Assembly (NCBI RefSeq): GCF_029854195.1
Contig: NZ_CP122960.1
Location: 3,168,001 to 3,232,000 of the forward strand
Source of the DNA: Amylibacter sp. IMCC11727
GTDB lineage: Bacteria > Pseudomonadota > Alphaproteobacteria > Rhodobacterales > Rhodobacteraceae
Length of the DNA stretch: 64,000 bases
Direction of reading: 5' to 3'
The notes beneath the pieces are model-generated. The model saw only the letters and a list, made by a program, of their open reading frames with translations, ran no database searches and had not been told where the DNA came from. The position numbers and the translations under genes are program-made. Below, piece after piece: positions 17,882 to 26,095 of this stretch (the first letter of the stretch is position 1; each line of letters starts with the position of its first letter).

Positions 17882-18544
17882 GTGGCCCGCACTGCCATTT
17901 CCACCGCATTGTTGGCCTTGCTGATCTTTTGCACGCTGCCTTTTGTGTACCAAGCAACGCAATTGGGCATCCGTGGCATGAGTGGGACTGCTGAAACATC
18001 ACGTATTTTCACCCCGAACGCGCCGATAACAAATGCCAGCATCTTTTTGCACATGCTGTTTGGCGCAATCATTACGATTCTTGCCCCACTGCAATTGTCT
18101 GAATGGCTGCGGCAGAACCGCCCAAAATTCCATCGGTTCATCGGCCGCATTTTGGTGGGATTAGCGGTTCCCACAACACTTGGTGGCTTGGGGTATATCG
18201 CATTGAAAGGCACCATCGGCGGTGTACAAATGGACGTGGCCTTTGCGCTTTATGGGGTCCTCTTATCGGTTGCCGCAATCCAAGCAGCACGATTTGCCCG
18301 CGCAGGGCACTTCACCCGTCACAACCGTTGGGCGTTGCGGTTCTTTTTCCTCATCATCGGATCGTGGATCTATCGTGTGCACTATGCTTTGTGGTTCACG
18401 ATTGTTGGCGAGGCAGGGCATACATCCACATTCGACGGTGCATTTGATCAGGTGCAAAATTGGGCGTTCTTTCTGCCCTATTTGCTGATCCTAGAGGCCC
18501 GTTTCACCCACCGCGATGGCCCGTTTTGGGCGCGTCACGCCTGA
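17882..18544 (+). CDS. DUF2306 membrane protein
   Basis: The 220-residue polytopic protein starts at a GTG three bases after the dehydrogenase stop. It has about six hydrophobic segments, and the DUF2306 signature FLHMLFGAIITILAPLQLSEWLRQNRPKFHRFIGRI is clear. The family function is unknown; the conserved histidines suggest haem or redox relatives, but that is inference. Its 3' end overlaps the end of mvaA on the opposite strand by 10 bp. Confidence 0.85.
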   Translation: MARTAISTALLALLIFCTLPFVYQATQLGIRGMSGTAETSRIFTPNAPITNASIFLHMLFGAIITILAPLQLSEWLRQNRPKFHRFIGRILVGLAVPTTLGGLGYIALKGTIGGVQMDVAFALYGVLLSVAAIQAARFARAGHFTRHNRWALRFFFLIIGSWIYRVHYALWFTIVGEAGHTSTFDGAFDQVQNWAFFLPYLLILEARFTHRDGPFWARHA

Positions 18545-19809
18545 TCCAATATCCGCTTCGCAGCATCAACACTCACGTCACCTGTCGTAACAATCGCGGC
18601 GGCCACACGCTCGATATCCGCCCCTTCGGCCCCTGCGACGATTGCGATGTTTCGCGCGTGCAATGCCATGTGCCCCTTCTGAATGCCTTCGGTCGCAAGC
18701 GCACGCAACGCCGCCATATTCTGCGCCAATCCAACGCTGGCCACCAGCATCGCTAACTCGCGCGCGCTCCCTACATTCAGAACTTTTAGCCCCGCTTGTG
18801 CGGCAGGATGGGTTTTCGTCGCACCCCCAACCAACCCCAACGCCATGGGCAATTCAATTGAACCAACCAAATTATTTTCAACGTCAATTTCCCATTTCGT
18901 CAGCGACGTATATCGCCCCGATTGCGCGGCAAAAGCATGTGCGCCTGCTTCGATCGCGCGCCAGTCATTGCCCGTTGCGACCACCACAGGATCAATGCCA
19001 TTCATAATCCCTTTGTTATGTGTTGCCGCGCGATACGGATCAATCAGCGCCAAGGCACAGGCCTCTACAATGCCTTGCGCCACGTCTGCCCCGTCGAGCG
19101 TATCAGTGCTCAATGTGTCTGCGGACACCGTCACCTTGGCCCGCACCAAACGACGATCCGCAAGGTTTGATAAAATCCGTAATCGGCTTTGCCCACCTGC
19201 CAAGGCCGCAACACGTGGGGCCAGCAATTCGGCCATGGTGTTTACCGTATTGGCCCCCATGGCATCACGAACATCCACCAACAAATGCGCCACCACCATC
19301 GGCCCAACGGGCGAGGTTTCAAAGGTATGAACCTCAATATCTTTGCATCCACCACCCAATGAAATCAGAACCGCATCTTTTGAATTGGCCAGTTCGATCA
19401 GCGATTTCTTGTCTGCCAAAATCGCATCTTTGGCGGCGTCAACATCCGTGACTCCCAACACCTGAATTTGCGCACGCATGATTGGATCATCCGCGTCCGC
19501 AACGAAACCGCCATCCACACGGGCCAGCTTGGCCATGTAACTGGCAGCGGCCACAACTGACGGTTCTTCCACAGCCATTGGAACCAAATAATCTTTGCCA
19601 TTCACACGGAAATTCGTCGCCACACCAAGCGGGATTTCAAATTTGCCAATGACGTTTTCAATCATGCCATTCGCCAAATCCAACGGCAGGATATCACGTC
19701 CAGACAATATCGCGCTATCTTCTTGGGTCAGTTCTGTCTTCACCACCAAAGCAGCGCGACGATCATCGGGCGACAGATTGCGAAACTCTGGAATTTCAGA
19801 ACCGCTCAT
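18535..19809 (-). CDS. mvaA: Class II (degradative-type) HMG-CoA reductase
   Basis: The 424-residue enzyme interconverts HMG-CoA and mevalonate. Residues matching the catalytic set of the Pseudomonas mevalonii enzyme are visible: Glu in AVEEPSVVAAAS (81-82), Lys in THNKGIMNG, Asp in TGNDWRA and His in KGHMALHARN. There are no membrane helices, as expected for class II. The ATG at 19809 overlaps the stop of the MoeB-like gene (ATGA), which fixes the start. No other mevalonate-pathway gene is in the window. The direction in vivo and the cofactor are not decided by sequence alone. Confidence 0.93.
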   Translation of the reverse strand: MSGSEIPEFRNLSPDDRRAALVVKTELTQEDSAILSGRDILPLDLANGMIENVIGKFEIPLGVATNFRVNGKDYLVPMAVEEPSVVAAASYMAKLARVDGGFVADADDPIMRAQIQVLGVTDVDAAKDAILADKKSLIELANSKDAVLISLGGGCKDIEVHTFETSPVGPMVVAHLLVDVRDAMGANTVNTMAELLAPRVAALAGGQSRLRILSNLADRRLVRAKVTVSADTLSTDTLDGADVAQGIVEACALALIDPYRAATHNKGIMNGIDPVVVATGNDWRAIEAGAHAFAAQSGRYTSLTKWEIDVENNLVGSIELPMALGLVGGATKTHPAAQAGLKVLNVGSARELAMLVASVGLAQNMAALRALATEGIQKGHMALHARNIAIVAGAEGADIERVAAAIVTTGDVSVDAAKRILDQA

Positions 19810-20846
19810 CCCTGTTCTCCGCACACGTCACAATCTGACCGCCGCTCGATTTTGATTTTGCGGCTTTCCCCATAAAGCGCGTCAAACATCAGCATTTCCC
19901 CACGCAAAGACGTGCCAGCACCGACAATTTCCTTGATCGCTTCGGACGCCATCATGCTCCCAATGATCCCTGGCAATGCGCCCACGACCCCTGCTTCAGC
20001 ACAGCTTGGGGCCAATCCATCGGCGGGTTCTGTGGGAAACAGACAGGCATAACAGGGTTCACCATGTGCAGGATCGAAAATCGTAACCTGCCCTTCCCAC
20101 TGCCCAATCGCACCTGAAATCAACGGCTTACCCGCCGCCATGCAAGCCTTGTTCACCGTGGCGCGGGTGGCGAACGTGTCCGTCCCATCCAGAACCAAAT
20201 CAAACTCTGCCACCAGATCGGTGCCAATCTCTTCGGTGAATTTTCGGTTGTAGGGCAGCACATCGACGAACGGGTTCAACGTAACCAAATGCGATTTCGC
20301 GGCGAACACTTTGGGATGTCCCACATCCGTTTCTGTGAACAAAACCTGCCTTTGCAGATTGCTGGCGGACACGTGATCATCATCAATCACACCAAGTGTG
20401 CCAACCCCAGCCGCCGCCAAATATTGCAAGACGGGTGATCCGAGTCCACCAGCCCCAACCACAAGAACACGGGCTTTGCGCAGTTTCTGTTGCCCCTGAC
20501 CGCCCACTTCCCGCAGCACAATATGGCGAGCGTATCGGTCCAGTTCAGTATCCGACATTTGGTCACTTTTCACGGGGGCAGCGGTGGGGCCTTTCGCTCT
20601 GTCGCGCAGGATTTTCACAACCGCAAAGTACAACCAAACCAAACCGATAATTGCCAACAACGTGACCCAATTGGCAACGGACCCGCCTGTCATTTCACGC
20701 AGGCTGTTTCCAGCGGGCAAGGTCAATTGCACCAGCATCACAAACACCACACCCAGCAGAGCAATCGCTCCTTGGGCCACATTCGATCCGCCCATTTTGC
20801 GAACCGCGAAAACCGCGCCGCCAATGATGAAAAGCGTAAGAAACAT
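19806..20846 (-). CDS. MoeB/ThiF-family adenylyltransferase with N-terminal membrane helices
   Basis: The 346-residue protein has hydrophobic helices at ~1-15, ~24-44 and ~58-78, then a ThiF/MoeB E1-like domain from about residue 97. The ATP site GAGGLGS is at 131-137; two CxxC zinc knuckles (CYAC, and CDVC near the C-terminus) match MoeB. It should adenylate the C-terminal glycine of a MoaD/ThiS-type sulfur carrier. The start codon ATG shares its A with the TGA stop of dut (TGATG), which supports the membrane-anchored form; the soluble domain alone would start at an internal ATG (residue 97). Confidence 0.85.
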   Translation of the reverse strand: MFLTLFIIGGAVFAVRKMGGSNVAQGAIALLGVVFVMLVQLTLPAGNSLREMTGGSVANWVTLLAIIGLVWLYFAVVKILRDRAKGPTAAPVKSDQMSDTELDRYARHIVLREVGGQGQQKLRKARVLVVGAGGLGSPVLQYLAAAGVGTLGVIDDDHVSASNLQRQVLFTETDVGHPKVFAAKSHLVTLNPFVDVLPYNRKFTEEIGTDLVAEFDLVLDGTDTFATRATVNKACMAAGKPLISGAIGQWEGQVTIFDPAHGEPCYACLFPTEPADGLAPSCAEAGVVGALPGIIGSMMASEAIKEIVGAGTSLRGEMLMFDALYGESRKIKIERRSDCDVCGEQG

Positions 20847-21307
20847 CAGCCGCGCCCAGTGGAGCCGAAACCCCCATCTCCGCGCTCTGTGTCGGACAGC
20901 GGATGATCCAAATCCCAACCAACCTGCATCACAGGCGCAAACACAATCTGCGCAATCCGATCCCCGTGATGAACCGTGAAATCCGCATCCCCGTGATTGA
21001 TCAGAATTACACCCAGCGGGCCCCGATAATCGCTGTCGATTGTGCCTGGTGAATTGACCAAAGTGATCCCATGTTTCAACGCCAACCCCGAACGAGGCCG
21101 CACCTGAGCCTCGAAACCTTTTGGGATTTCCAAGGCCAACCCCGTTGGGATCAAGGCCCGTTGCCCAACTGCAATGCCTACATGCGCCCGATCAGCAAAG
21201 TTCGCCCGCAGGTCCATTCCCGCAGCCCCCGCGGTTTCATAACTCGGCAGCGCAATGTCACGATCAGCGCCATCCAAATACATGACTTTTACTGCCAGAT
21301 CAGCCAC
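20846..21307 (-). CDS. dut: dUTP diphosphatase
   Basis: The 153-residue trimeric-type dUTPase contains all family motifs: AGMDLRA, PRSGLA, GTIDSDYRGPLGV, DRIAQIVF and the C-terminal ERGDGGFGSTG phosphate-binding arm. It hydrolyses dUTP to dUMP and limits uracil incorporation. The gene overlaps coaBC by 8 bp upstream and the MoeB-like gene by one base downstream, in the common coaBC-dut arrangement. Confidence 0.97.
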   Translation of the reverse strand: MADLAVKVMYLDGADRDIALPSYETAGAAGMDLRANFADRAHVGIAVGQRALIPTGLALEIPKGFEAQVRPRSGLALKHGITLVNSPGTIDSDYRGPLGVILINHGDADFTVHHGDRIAQIVFAPVMQVGWDLDHPLSDTERGDGGFGSTGRG

Positions 21308-22499
21308 CGATCACCTCTGCGATTTTGGCGGCCAATCGATCTGCAACCGCCTGTTTTCCCATACGCGGCCAGTCCTCGGCCCCGTCTTTGTGGATCAACG
21401 TCACATCGTTTTCCGATCCGCCCATAATCCCCGTTTCAGGGGACACATCATTGGCCACGATCCAATCACAGCCCTTGCGCAACCGTTTCGCTGTGGCGTG
21501 ATCAATCACATGGTCCGTTTCCGCCGCGAACCCAACAACCAGATTGGGTCGCCCCGTTTTCATCTTTGACACAGTGGCCAGAATGTCTGGGTTTTCGGCG
21601 AACTCCAACACAGGCAAATTGCCCGTACCGTCCTTTTTGATCTTGCTATCTGACGCCCCTTCAACGCGCCAATCAGCAACCGCAGCAGCAAACACAGCGG
21701 CATCGGCGGGCAACCCCTTTTTAACGGCCGCTAACATCTCAGCAGCCGTTTCTACGCGCACCAAATCTACCCCTTCGGGCATAGGCGCTGTGGCGGGCCC
21801 CGTCACAAATGTCACCCGCGCACCGAGTCCGACCAAGGCCTGCGCAATGGCGCTGCCCTGTGATCCGCTTGATCGGTTTGCGATATACCGAACAGGATCA
21901 ATGGGTTCGTGGGTTGGGCCGCTTGTGACCAAAACATGTTTGCCTTTCAGCGGCCCGTTCAAAAGCGCATCTTCCACCGCGGCGACAATTTCAGGCACTT
22001 CGGCCATCCTGCCCGGTCCGTATTCTCCGCACGCCATATTGCCGCTGTCTGGCCCCACAACCAAAACGCCATCCCCTGTCAGGGTTTCCAAATTCCGCTG
22101 GGTCGCTGCATGATCCCACATACGCACATTCATCGCAGGCGCGATCAACACCCGTTTGTCTGTGGCCATTAACAACGTACTGGCCAAATCGCCCGCCACA
22201 CCATGGGCCATTTTAGCCATCAAGTCCGCCGTTGCGGGGGCCACCACCACCAAATCGGCGGCACGGGACAGTTGGATGTGGCCCATTTCGGCCTCATCGG
22301 TCAGGTCAAACAATTCGCGGTACACTTTGGATCCGGACAACGCCGCAACTGACAATGGAGTCACAAATTCTTCGGCCGCACGGGTCATCACTGGCACGAC
22401 CTGTGCGCCGCGATCCTGCAAGCGCCTGATCAAATCAAGGCACTTGTATGCGGCTATTCCACCGCCGATGACCAATAAAACTCTGCGTCCGTTCAACAT
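21300..22499 (-). CDS. coaBC: Bifunctional phosphopantothenoylcysteine decarboxylase/synthetase
   Basis: The 399-residue fusion starts with a CoaC flavoprotein domain (VLLVIGGGIAAYKCLDLIRRL; the APAMNVRMW active-site region is present) and continues with the CoaB domain (VLVTSGPTHEPIDPVRYIANRSSGSQG, then AVADWRV and IKKDG). It performs two consecutive steps of CoA synthesis, from 4'-phosphopantothenate to 4'-phosphopantetheine. The ATG at 22499 follows GGAG by 7 bases. It is the first gene of a translationally coupled operon. Confidence 0.97.
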   Translation of the reverse strand: MLNGRRVLLVIGGGIAAYKCLDLIRRLQDRGAQVVPVMTRAAEEFVTPLSVAALSGSKVYRELFDLTDEAEMGHIQLSRAADLVVVAPATADLMAKMAHGVAGDLASTLLMATDKRVLIAPAMNVRMWDHAATQRNLETLTGDGVLVVGPDSGNMACGEYGPGRMAEVPEIVAAVEDALLNGPLKGKHVLVTSGPTHEPIDPVRYIANRSSGSQGSAIAQALVGLGARVTFVTGPATAPMPEGVDLVRVETAAEMLAAVKKGLPADAAVFAAAVADWRVEGASDSKIKKDGTGNLPVLEFAENPDILATVSKMKTGRPNLVVGFAAETDHVIDHATAKRLRKGCDWIVANDVSPETGIMGGSENDVTLIHKDGAEDWPRMGKQAVADRLAAKIAEVIGG

Positions 22500-22586
22500 G
22501 GGCAATCTCCAGTCTTCCAGCAGACTTAATCACCTTACTTCAGCAAAGCAAAGGGCAGCCTGCACATTTGCGGGCCGCCCCATGTT

Positions 22587-22614
22587 GCAAACGATCATTC
22601 CGCAATCGTTTTGC
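22587..22614 (-). terminator. Hairpin downstream of rpoH
   Basis: AAACGAT and ATCGTTT pair (7 bp, 9-base loop), with flanking GCA/TGC partly extending the stem. It lies 25-50 bases downstream of the rpoH stop on the minus strand. There is no U-run, so termination is only plausible. Confidence 0.35.
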
Positions 22615-22638
22615 ACCTTTTTCACTATTTGATGTCGA

Positions 22639-23526
22639 TTACATCAGCGTGGCCATAACCTCTGCGGTTTTGCCAGTGTTCTGCTCCAAAAGCTTCTTCA
22701 ACTTGCCGAGTGCAGCTGACTCCACTTGGCGGATACGTTCTTTGGACAGGCCCAGTTCTTCACCGATTGATCCAAGCGTGCGTGTATCTTCGATCAGCAA
22801 ACGCTGGGACAGAATGTATTTTTCACGATCATTCAGACCATCCATTGCTTCGTTCAGCCAATTGCGCAGTTGACCCAAGTCGTGATTGCGCTCCACCACT
22901 TCAGCCGCTTGCGGGCTGTCATCGGCCAGCGCGTCTTGCCATTCGCGGCCCTCATCTTCGGCGGATTGCTGTGCGTTCAAAGAAAAATCAGACCCGGACA
23001 AACGCCCTTGCATCATCTCCACATCGCGCAGCGGCACGCCAATTTCTTGGGCAATCATTTCAGACAATTGATGCCCATCCAGCTCTTCACCCTGTGCCGT
23101 TGCTTCGCGTTCCAATGTCGCTTGAACCCGCTTGAGGTTAAAGAACAGCGCTTTTTGGCTGCTAGTGGACCCCGTGCGCACCATGGACCAGTTGCGCATC
23201 ACGTAATCTTGGATGGCCGCTTTGATCCACCACTGCGCGTAGGTTGAAAAACGAACGCCGCGATCAGGATCGAATTTATCCGCCGCCTTCATCAGGCCAA
23301 CGCCTGCTTCTTGGATCAGGTCGTTTGTGTTTGCGCCATACCGCTTAAACTTCGACGCCATGGAAATCGCCAAGCGCATGTAAGCGTTGATCAAACGGTG
23401 CAGCGCTTTTTCATCACGCTCATCACGCCACGCTTTGGCCAGCATGGTTTCTGTTTCCGCGTCCAGCAGTTCAGCAGACATCGCAGTGCGGCGAAAGTCT
23501 TGAGAAGGAATGTCGTCAAGTGGCAT
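22639..23526 (-). CDS. rpoH: Heat-shock sigma factor (sigma-32 family)
   Basis: The 295-residue sigma factor has region 2 (AYMRLAISMASKFKRYGANTNDLIQEAGVGLMKAADKFDPDRGVRFSTYAQWWIKAAIQDYVMRN split over 2.1-2.4), the RpoH-box-like SQKALFFNLKR, and region 4 (TLGSIGEELGLSKERIRQVE). It directs RNA polymerase to heat-shock-type promoters. Rhodobacterales often carry two RpoH paralogues; which one this is cannot be told here. GGGAG lies upstream of the ATG at 23526, and the leader has a 6-bp hairpin. Confidence 0.93.
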   Translation of the reverse strand: MPLDDIPSQDFRRTAMSAELLDAETETMLAKAWRDERDEKALHRLINAYMRLAISMASKFKRYGANTNDLIQEAGVGLMKAADKFDPDRGVRFSTYAQWWIKAAIQDYVMRNWSMVRTGSTSSQKALFFNLKRVQATLEREATAQGEELDGHQLSEMIAQEIGVPLRDVEMMQGRLSGSDFSLNAQQSAEDEGREWQDALADDSPQAAEVVERNHDLGQLRNWLNEAMDGLNDREKYILSQRLLIEDTRTLGSIGEELGLSKERIRQVESAALGKLKKLLEQNTGKTAEVMATLM

Positions 23527-23549
23527 AGGTCAACTCCCAATCTAAATGT

Positions 23550-23570
23550 CAGAGCCTTCTTTAAGCTCTG
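23550..23570 (-). promoter_or_regulatory. Hairpin in the rpoH leader
   Basis: CAGAGC and GCTCTG form a 6-bp stem with a 9-base loop, about 12 bases upstream of the rpoH ribosome site. It may affect rpoH translation, but it is short and could be chance. Confidence 0.3.
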
Positions 23571-23626
23571 GTTACAATATACTACGGATGGGATGACGAA
23601 TTGGTTCACAATGGAGTGCAAAAATC

Positions 23627-24163
23627 GTGCAATTGCCAAAATTCACGCTCGTTCTGGGGGGCGCGGCCTCTGGAAAGTCGAGCTTTGCCGAAAAACTTGT
23701 GATCCAATCAGGCCTGAATCGAAGCTATCTTGCGACGGCACAGGCTTTCGATGATGAAATGCGCGAAAAAATCAAGGAACATCAAAGAGATCGCGGTGAA
23801 AACTGGGACACAACAGAAGTCCCGATAGAGCTGCCAAAGGCGGTTTTGGATCAACCGAACGACAATATTATCCTTGTGGATTGCCTCACACTTTGGCTCA
23901 CAAACCTTATGTTATCCGATGCAGACTGCGACACGGCGGCACAGGCGTTTTTTGATGCGATCCGCACGCGCAACACCCCAATTGTGGCCGTTTCAAACGA
24001 GGTTGGTCACAGTGTGATCCCAGAAACGTCATTGGGTCGGCGTTTTCAGCGGGCCCAAGGCAGATTGAACGCGCAGGTCGCCGCAAAGGCGGATTTGGTT
24101 GTTATGGTCACGGCAGGATTGCCGCAAACGCTCAAAGGCACATTGCCGTCGGATCTGTCATGA
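23627..24163 (+). CDS. cobU: Adenosylcobinamide kinase / adenosylcobinamide-phosphate guanylyltransferase
   Basis: The 178-residue enzyme (CobU, called CobP in aerobic cobalamin producers) activates the aminopropanol arm of adenosylcobinamide to the GDP form. The P-loop GGAASGKS is at the N-terminus, followed by the DCLTLWLTN and VSNEVGHSVIPE motifs of the family. It uses a GTG start with GGAG ten bases upstream. Its stop overlaps the start of the CobC-like phosphatase (ATGA), consistent with shared work on the nucleotide loop. Confidence 0.95.
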   Translation: MQLPKFTLVLGGAASGKSSFAEKLVIQSGLNRSYLATAQAFDDEMREKIKEHQRDRGENWDTTEVPIELPKAVLDQPNDNIILVDCLTLWLTNLMLSDADCDTAAQAFFDAIRTRNTPIVAVSNEVGHSVIPETSLGRRFQRAQGRLNAQVAAKADLVVMVTAGLPQTLKGTLPSDLS

Positions 24164-24738
24164 CTCGCATTTGGATGGTACGCCACGGCCCCACGCACCG
24201 TGATGGATTGATCGGCTGGACAGATGCCCCTGCGGATTTGTCTGACACGGCGGCCATTGCCCGCCTCGATGCCTATTTGCCGGCGGATGCCATGGTGATT
24301 TCCTCGCCTTTGATCCGCTGTGTAGCCACGGCCGATGCCATTCAAAACGCCCGCACCCGCCTGCCCCATGACCCAGACCTGCGCGAATTTCATTTCGGTA
24401 CATGGGAAGACCGCACCTTTGCGCAAGTGTCTGAAACCGACCCAGACCTGTCACGAGAGTACTGGTCCAATCCTGGCGATGTGGCCCCACCCAATGGCGA
24501 AAGCTGGAACGATGGTCGCGCCCGTGTTAGCCGCGGCATTGATCGTCTTATCGCGAACCACCCAGACAAAGACATCATCGTTGTCGCCCATTTCGGCGCA
24601 ATTTTGACCCAAGTTCAGCGGGCATCGAACATGACTGCAAAATCCGCACTGGCATTTAAAATCGACAACCTATCTGTGACCCAGATCGAACATATGGGCA
24701 GTGCATGGCGCGTTTTGGGCGTGAATCACACACCGTGA
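24160..24738 (+). CDS. Histidine phosphatase, CobC-like (alpha-ribazole phosphatase candidate)
   Basis: The 192-residue histidine phosphatase begins MTRIWMVRHGPTHRDGLIGWTD, with the catalytic RHG motif, and has the second conserved His in VVAHFGAI. The operonic overlap with cobU suggests it removes the 5'-phosphate of alpha-ribazole phosphate or adenosylcobalamin phosphate. The family is broad (phosphoglycerate mutase-like), so the specific substrate is inferred from context. Confidence 0.85.
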   Translation: MTRIWMVRHGPTHRDGLIGWTDAPADLSDTAAIARLDAYLPADAMVISSPLIRCVATADAIQNARTRLPHDPDLREFHFGTWEDRTFAQVSETDPDLSREYWSNPGDVAPPNGESWNDGRARVSRGIDRLIANHPDKDIIVVAHFGAILTQVQRASNMTAKSALAFKIDNLSVTQIEHMGSAWRVLGVNHTP

Positions 24739-24796
24739 ACCCGATGACCACAAATCTGAATTTGCCTTCCATTCGGCAAAGCGATTACCTGTGCTC

Positions 24797-25675
24797 ATGA
24801 CTTATTCTTACGAACTCGCCGTCGCCGATAAAATGTATTCCAGCTGGTCCCTTCGCGGCTGGTTGCTGTTCGAAGCATTCGGCATTCCCTACAAGCAACA
24901 CACGGCATTCATGCGCTCCGACGCATTCCACGAAATGCTATCCCATTTCAAACCTGCGCGGCTCGTGCCCGCGATGAAGTTTGATAATCATGTGGTCACC
25001 GACAGCCTCGCCATGGCCGAAACCTTGGCCGAGCAAAATCCGTCCCTGAACATGTGGCCAACTGATCCGGGTGCGCGAGCGATGGCGCGGTCGGTGGTTG
25101 CGGAAATGCACTCTGGCTTTGGCCCGTTGCGCGGCGATTGCCCCATGAACTTGCGCCACAGTTATCCTGATTTCAAACCCTCTGGTGCAGTGCTGGCAGA
25201 TGTGGATCGCCTGACCGAACTGTGGACCCTGTGCCGCGAAACCTATGGGGCGGATGGTCCGTGGTTGTTTGGCGCATACTCCATTGCAGACGCGTTTTAT
25301 GCTCCTGCGGCCACACGGCTCGCAACCTATCATCTCCCTCAAAACGGCGTCGCAGCAGATTACATGGCGGCCCATCTGGCCGAACCCACCTTCCGCCGCT
25401 GGCGCGCCATGGCGTTTGCCCAAAATTATGTGCAGCCAGGATATGATCTGGACCTTGAAACTGCATCGTGGCCTGGCCCTAAACCTTTGGATGCGAAACC
25501 TGTCGAAACGGGTCCCTCAGAAAACGAAAACTGCCCATATTCGGGCAAGCCTGTTACCCATTTCCTAGAACTCAACAGCCGCACTTTCGGCTTCTGCAAC
25601 GCCTTTTGCCGAGACAAAACTGTGGCAGACCCAGAAGCATGGCCCGCGTTTATGGAAATTTACGGCCTTATGTAG
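24797..25675 (+). CDS. Glutathione S-transferase with C-terminal cysteine module; 3' end replaced by transposon sequence
   Basis: The 292-residue protein has a GST N-terminal thioredoxin-like domain (SYELAVADKMYSSWSLRGWLLFEAFGIPY), a helical GST C-domain, and an extra ~50-residue tail with CPYSGKP and FGFCNAFCRDKT, reminiscent of small zinc-binding YHS/TRASH-type modules. The last three codons and the stop (GGC CTT ATG TAG) lie inside the left inverted repeat of the transposon. The sequence after the right repeat restores GAA ATT TAC CAA AAA TAA, so the ancestral end was EIYQK. The change is small, so the gene is probably still functional. ATG 24797 is chosen over GTG 24791. Confidence 0.88.
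   Translation: MTYSYELAVADKMYSSWSLRGWLLFEAFGIPYKQHTAFMRSDAFHEMLSHFKPARLVPAMKFDNHVVTDSLAMAETLAEQNPSLNMWPTDPGARAMARSVVAEMHSGFGPLRGDCPMNLRHSYPDFKPSGAVLADVDRLTELWTLCRETYGADGPWLFGAYSIADAFYAPAATRLATYHLPQNGVAADYMAAHLAEPTFRRWRAMAFAQNYVQPGYDLDLETASWPGPKPLDAKPVETGPSENENCPYSGKPVTHFLELNSRTFGFCNAFCRDKTVADPEAWPAFMEIYGLM
25655..25662 (+). repeat. Left target-site duplication (GAAATTTA)
   Basis: This 8-base copy directly abuts the left inverted repeat and is identical to the copy abutting the right repeat. It encodes the codons GAA ATT TA of the GST gene. Confidence 0.93.
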
Positions 25676-25687
25676 CAAACGCACCAA
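25663..25687 (+). repeat. Left terminal inverted repeat of the transposon
   Basis: The 25-bp repeat is a perfect inverse match to 29047-29071. Weaker similarity continues inward (TCCCTGAC at 25698-25705 against TCCGTGAC inward from 29034). It supplies the present stop codon of the GST gene. Confidence 0.95.
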
Positions 25688-25729
25688 GAAAAGTGAATCC
25701 CTGACGGCCTGATTTTGGTACGTTGGGGC

Positions 25730-26095
25730 ATGCAAACACGGTCCATCATATCAACGCTATGCCATATGCGGTTACAGGCCATACGTGGCACTGGTGAAGG
25801 GCTAGAACACATTGAAGCCCTTATGCGGCAATACGGGTACGATCCCGCCAGTCAGCCGATATCTGAACACAGACCGCGTAAGTTTGGCCGCAATGCGTTG
25901 CGTAGGGCGATCATAGCCGCGTTAAAGCAGGGCGAGGCCACATCCAAAGAGATTGCCGCCAGAATAGCAGACACGCACGATATGGACGCTGACGAGGTCT
26001 GGCGTAGTGTTACGGTGGCGTTGAACGGGCTAAAGAAGCGTGGGACCATTCAGAAGCGGGATGAATGGCCTAGGGCCGTGTGGTGGTTGGCTTAG
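25730..26095 (+). CDS. Transposon cargo: winged-helix-like small protein
   Basis: The 121-residue product is not recognised as a named family. The C-terminal 75 residues (LRRAIIAALKQGEATSKEIAARIAD...VTVALNGLKKRGTIQKRDEWPRAVWWL) read like a winged-helix DNA-binding fold: three helices followed by a beta wing. The N-terminal part is short and helical. An upstream TTG at 25715 is a possible alternative start. It lies 42 bp inside the left transposon end and converges with the NYN gene, sharing overlapping stop codons. It is probably a regulator or DNA-binding accessory factor of the element. Confidence 0.65.
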   Translation: MQTRSIISTLCHMRLQAIRGTGEGLEHIEALMRQYGYDPASQPISEHRPRKFGRNALRRAIIAALKQGEATSKEIAARIADTHDMDADEVWRSVTVALNGLKKRGTIQKRDEWPRAVWWLA

